From NCBI RefSeq assembly GCF_000350485.1, contig NZ_AORV01000049.1, positions 1-64,000 on the forward strand: a stretch of DNA of 64,000 bases, given 5' to 3'. The notes below the pieces were generated by a model. That model ran no database searches and was not told the DNA's origin. It saw nothing but the letters and a program-made list of their open reading frames with translations. Within the stretch, counting starts at the first letter, position 1. Every line of letters starts with the position of its first letter. The stretch comes from Ruminiclostridium cellobioparum subsp. termitidis CT1112. GTDB taxonomy: Bacteria; Bacillota; Clostridia; Acetivibrionales; DSM-1351. Shown here one piece after another: positions 63,014 through 64,000 of the stretch. A program made the translations under genes and the position numbers.

Positions 63014-63067
63014 CAATAGTTATTTATTTAACTATTTATTTTAATTTTACCTGCATATATCTGGAAT

Positions 63068-63089
63068 AAAAAAAGACCTCAATGAGGTC
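63068..63089 (-). terminator. Terminator of the GntR gene
   Basis: Minus strand GACCTC/GAGGTC with a three-base loop, then seven T. Confidence 0.92.
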
Positions 63090-63104
63090 AAATATACCTG
63101 AGGG

Positions 63105-63800
63105 TCAATTGTGCTTAATGTATTGGGCAATGATGTCAAAATGCTGCATGATGGCTTCATGAGTGGCTTTTGAGTCTCTGGCCTTTAAGGAATGGACAAT
63201 TTTTTCATGAATATTCTGGAGCCTGGATACATTGTCCCTGTTGGATAGAATTTCCTTGCGCCTGTCCTTGATATATATGTTTATCAGTTCCTCCAGAATT
63301 TTGAGTATCTGTATGATAATGCTGTTGTGTGAGGCGGCGGCGATTGTGTAATGGAGCTCGCTGTCCAGTGCCACGTTTTTGTTCTCGTCCTCTGTTACAG
63401 CCATTTCTCCGACTATTTCCTCAAGCCTTTTTATTTGTTCATCCGTTATGTTTTCAACAGCCAGAAGAGCTGCCTTTGTCTCAAGGGCTTCTCTCAATTC
63501 ACTTATCTGAAGGCTGTTGAACTGCTGCAGCAGGAACATCATTGACATTGATTCTGTGAGACTCTTTGTGTAATTTCCCGTAATAAAGTTTCCAGAGCCC
63601 TGAATGCTTTCAATTACACCCAGTATTTCAAGGGTCCGCAAGGCCTCTCTTATTGATGTACGGCTTACTCCAAACTGTCTGGCCAGATCCCTTTCAGGCG
63701 GCAGCTTGTCCCCGGAGGAAAGTTTTCCGGTGATCAGATCGGTTTTTATAGAGTCGATTATTGATTCATAGGTTCTTTTTGAAGAATCCTGTTTTTCCAT
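63105..63800 (-). CDS. GntR/FadR family regulator, probable lactate regulator
   Basis: A 231-residue regulator with an N-terminal winged HTH (PPERDLARQFGVSRTSIREALRTLEILG) and an FCD ligand domain. Its position upstream of lctP and the two LldR-type operators in between point to lactate-responsive control. Several in-frame starts are possible between 63812 and 63800; GGTGA favours ATG 63800. It has its own terminator, so it is transcribed separately from lctP. Confidence 0.9.
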   Translation of the reverse strand: MEKQDSSKRTYESIIDSIKTDLITGKLSSGDKLPPERDLARQFGVSRTSIREALRTLEILGVIESIQGSGNFITGNYTKSLTESMSMMFLLQQFNSLQISELREALETKAALLAVENITDEQIKRLEEIVGEMAVTEDENKNVALDSELHYTIAAASHNSIIIQILKILEELINIYIKDRRKEILSNRDNVSRLQNIHEKIVHSLKARDSKATHEAIMQHFDIIAQYIKHN

Positions 63801-63975
63801 GTTCATCACCATTTCCGCAGTTTATGAATTGCAGTAACAATATTATCCTATCATCAGTATGGGCTAAAAACAACCCGCTGAAAAATAAATGGTCCGGGTA
63901 TGTTGAATTAACTTCGATATTGTGATATTTTCAGTGTAAGAAGTAATGGCGGACATTGATGGAAAGGTTGGTCAA

Positions 63976-64000
63976 ATGAAAAACATATTTATTTACAGCA
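63976..64000 (+). CDS. Start of an unknown gene cut by the window end
   Basis: GGAAAGG followed by ATG 63976 opens MKNIFIYS and runs off the window. Too little is present to identify it. It diverges from the gntR gene across about 175 bases in which I see no other feature. Confidence 0.4.

Overview
The window looks like the chromosome of a mesophilic, spore-forming, plant-polysaccharide-degrading clostridium. The best match I can suggest is a Ruminiclostridium / 'Clostridium cellulolyticum'-type organism. This is inferred from strong AGGAGG ribosome sites, TTG/GTG starts, three CUT1 sugar importers with YesM/YesN-type regulators, intracellular glycosidases, a group B [FeFe]-hydrogenase and an electron-bifurcating lactate dehydrogenase cluster. 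I found no rRNA, tRNA, CRISPR array or prophage. About 46 genes are supported.

Region by region: 0-1 kb holds a zinc-ribbon gene and an orphan infC that probably starts at AUU. 1.5-9 kb is a near-complete flavin-based extracellular electron transfer (EET) operon in the Listeria sense: ndh2-dmkB-dmkA-eetA-eetB-pplA-fmnB. 9-12 kb holds a ferredoxin-type aldo/keto reductase and the hydrogenase. 12-18 kb holds a LysM-GH18 spore hydrolase, arginine decarboxylase speA and a DNRLRE/beta-helix surface protein. 17.8-20.8 kb holds a PadR regulator, a NapH-like Fe-S membrane protein and a thioredoxin-CcdA fusion. 20.9-27 kb is an AraC-type membrane regulator with an LplB/YtcP-type importer. 27.3-30.5 kb is a TetR-controlled ABC exporter plus a 6-oxocamphor-hydrolase-like crotonase. 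30.6-41.6 kb holds GH95, an SGNH hydrolase, a two-component system, an importer and GH130. 42-44.7 kb is the carboxynorspermidine pathway. 44.9-55.6 kb is an importer plus a three-component sensor (binding protein, kinase, regulator) and GH3. 56-64 kb holds a second ferredoxin-type aldo/keto reductase and the lactate utilisation cluster lctP-lctB-lctC-lctD with its GntR regulator.

The genes describe uptake of oligosaccharides through ATPase-less CUT1 systems that must share a common ATPase, intracellular breakdown by glycosidases and a phosphorylase, and several redox outlets (hydrogenase, EET chain, bifurcating lactate dehydrogenase). Polyamine synthesis is represented by speA and the carboxynorspermidine genes.

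The least expected signals are non-coding. (1) A leader module of about 50-130 bp occurs six times, always in sense orientation and always ending at the start codon of an unrelated gene. It carries one or two hairpins with compensatory changes and includes the ribosome-binding site. Two copies also carry an upstream anti-Shine-Dalgarno stretch. (2) Three intergenic elements of about 285-400 bp are nested palindromes. Their long arms are unrelated between elements, but their cloverleaf-like head is strongly conserved. (3) A pair of ~70 bp elements shares an 11-bp terminal stem. I do not recognise any of these three as named families. All promoter, hairpin and operator calls are by eye, without folding or database searches.
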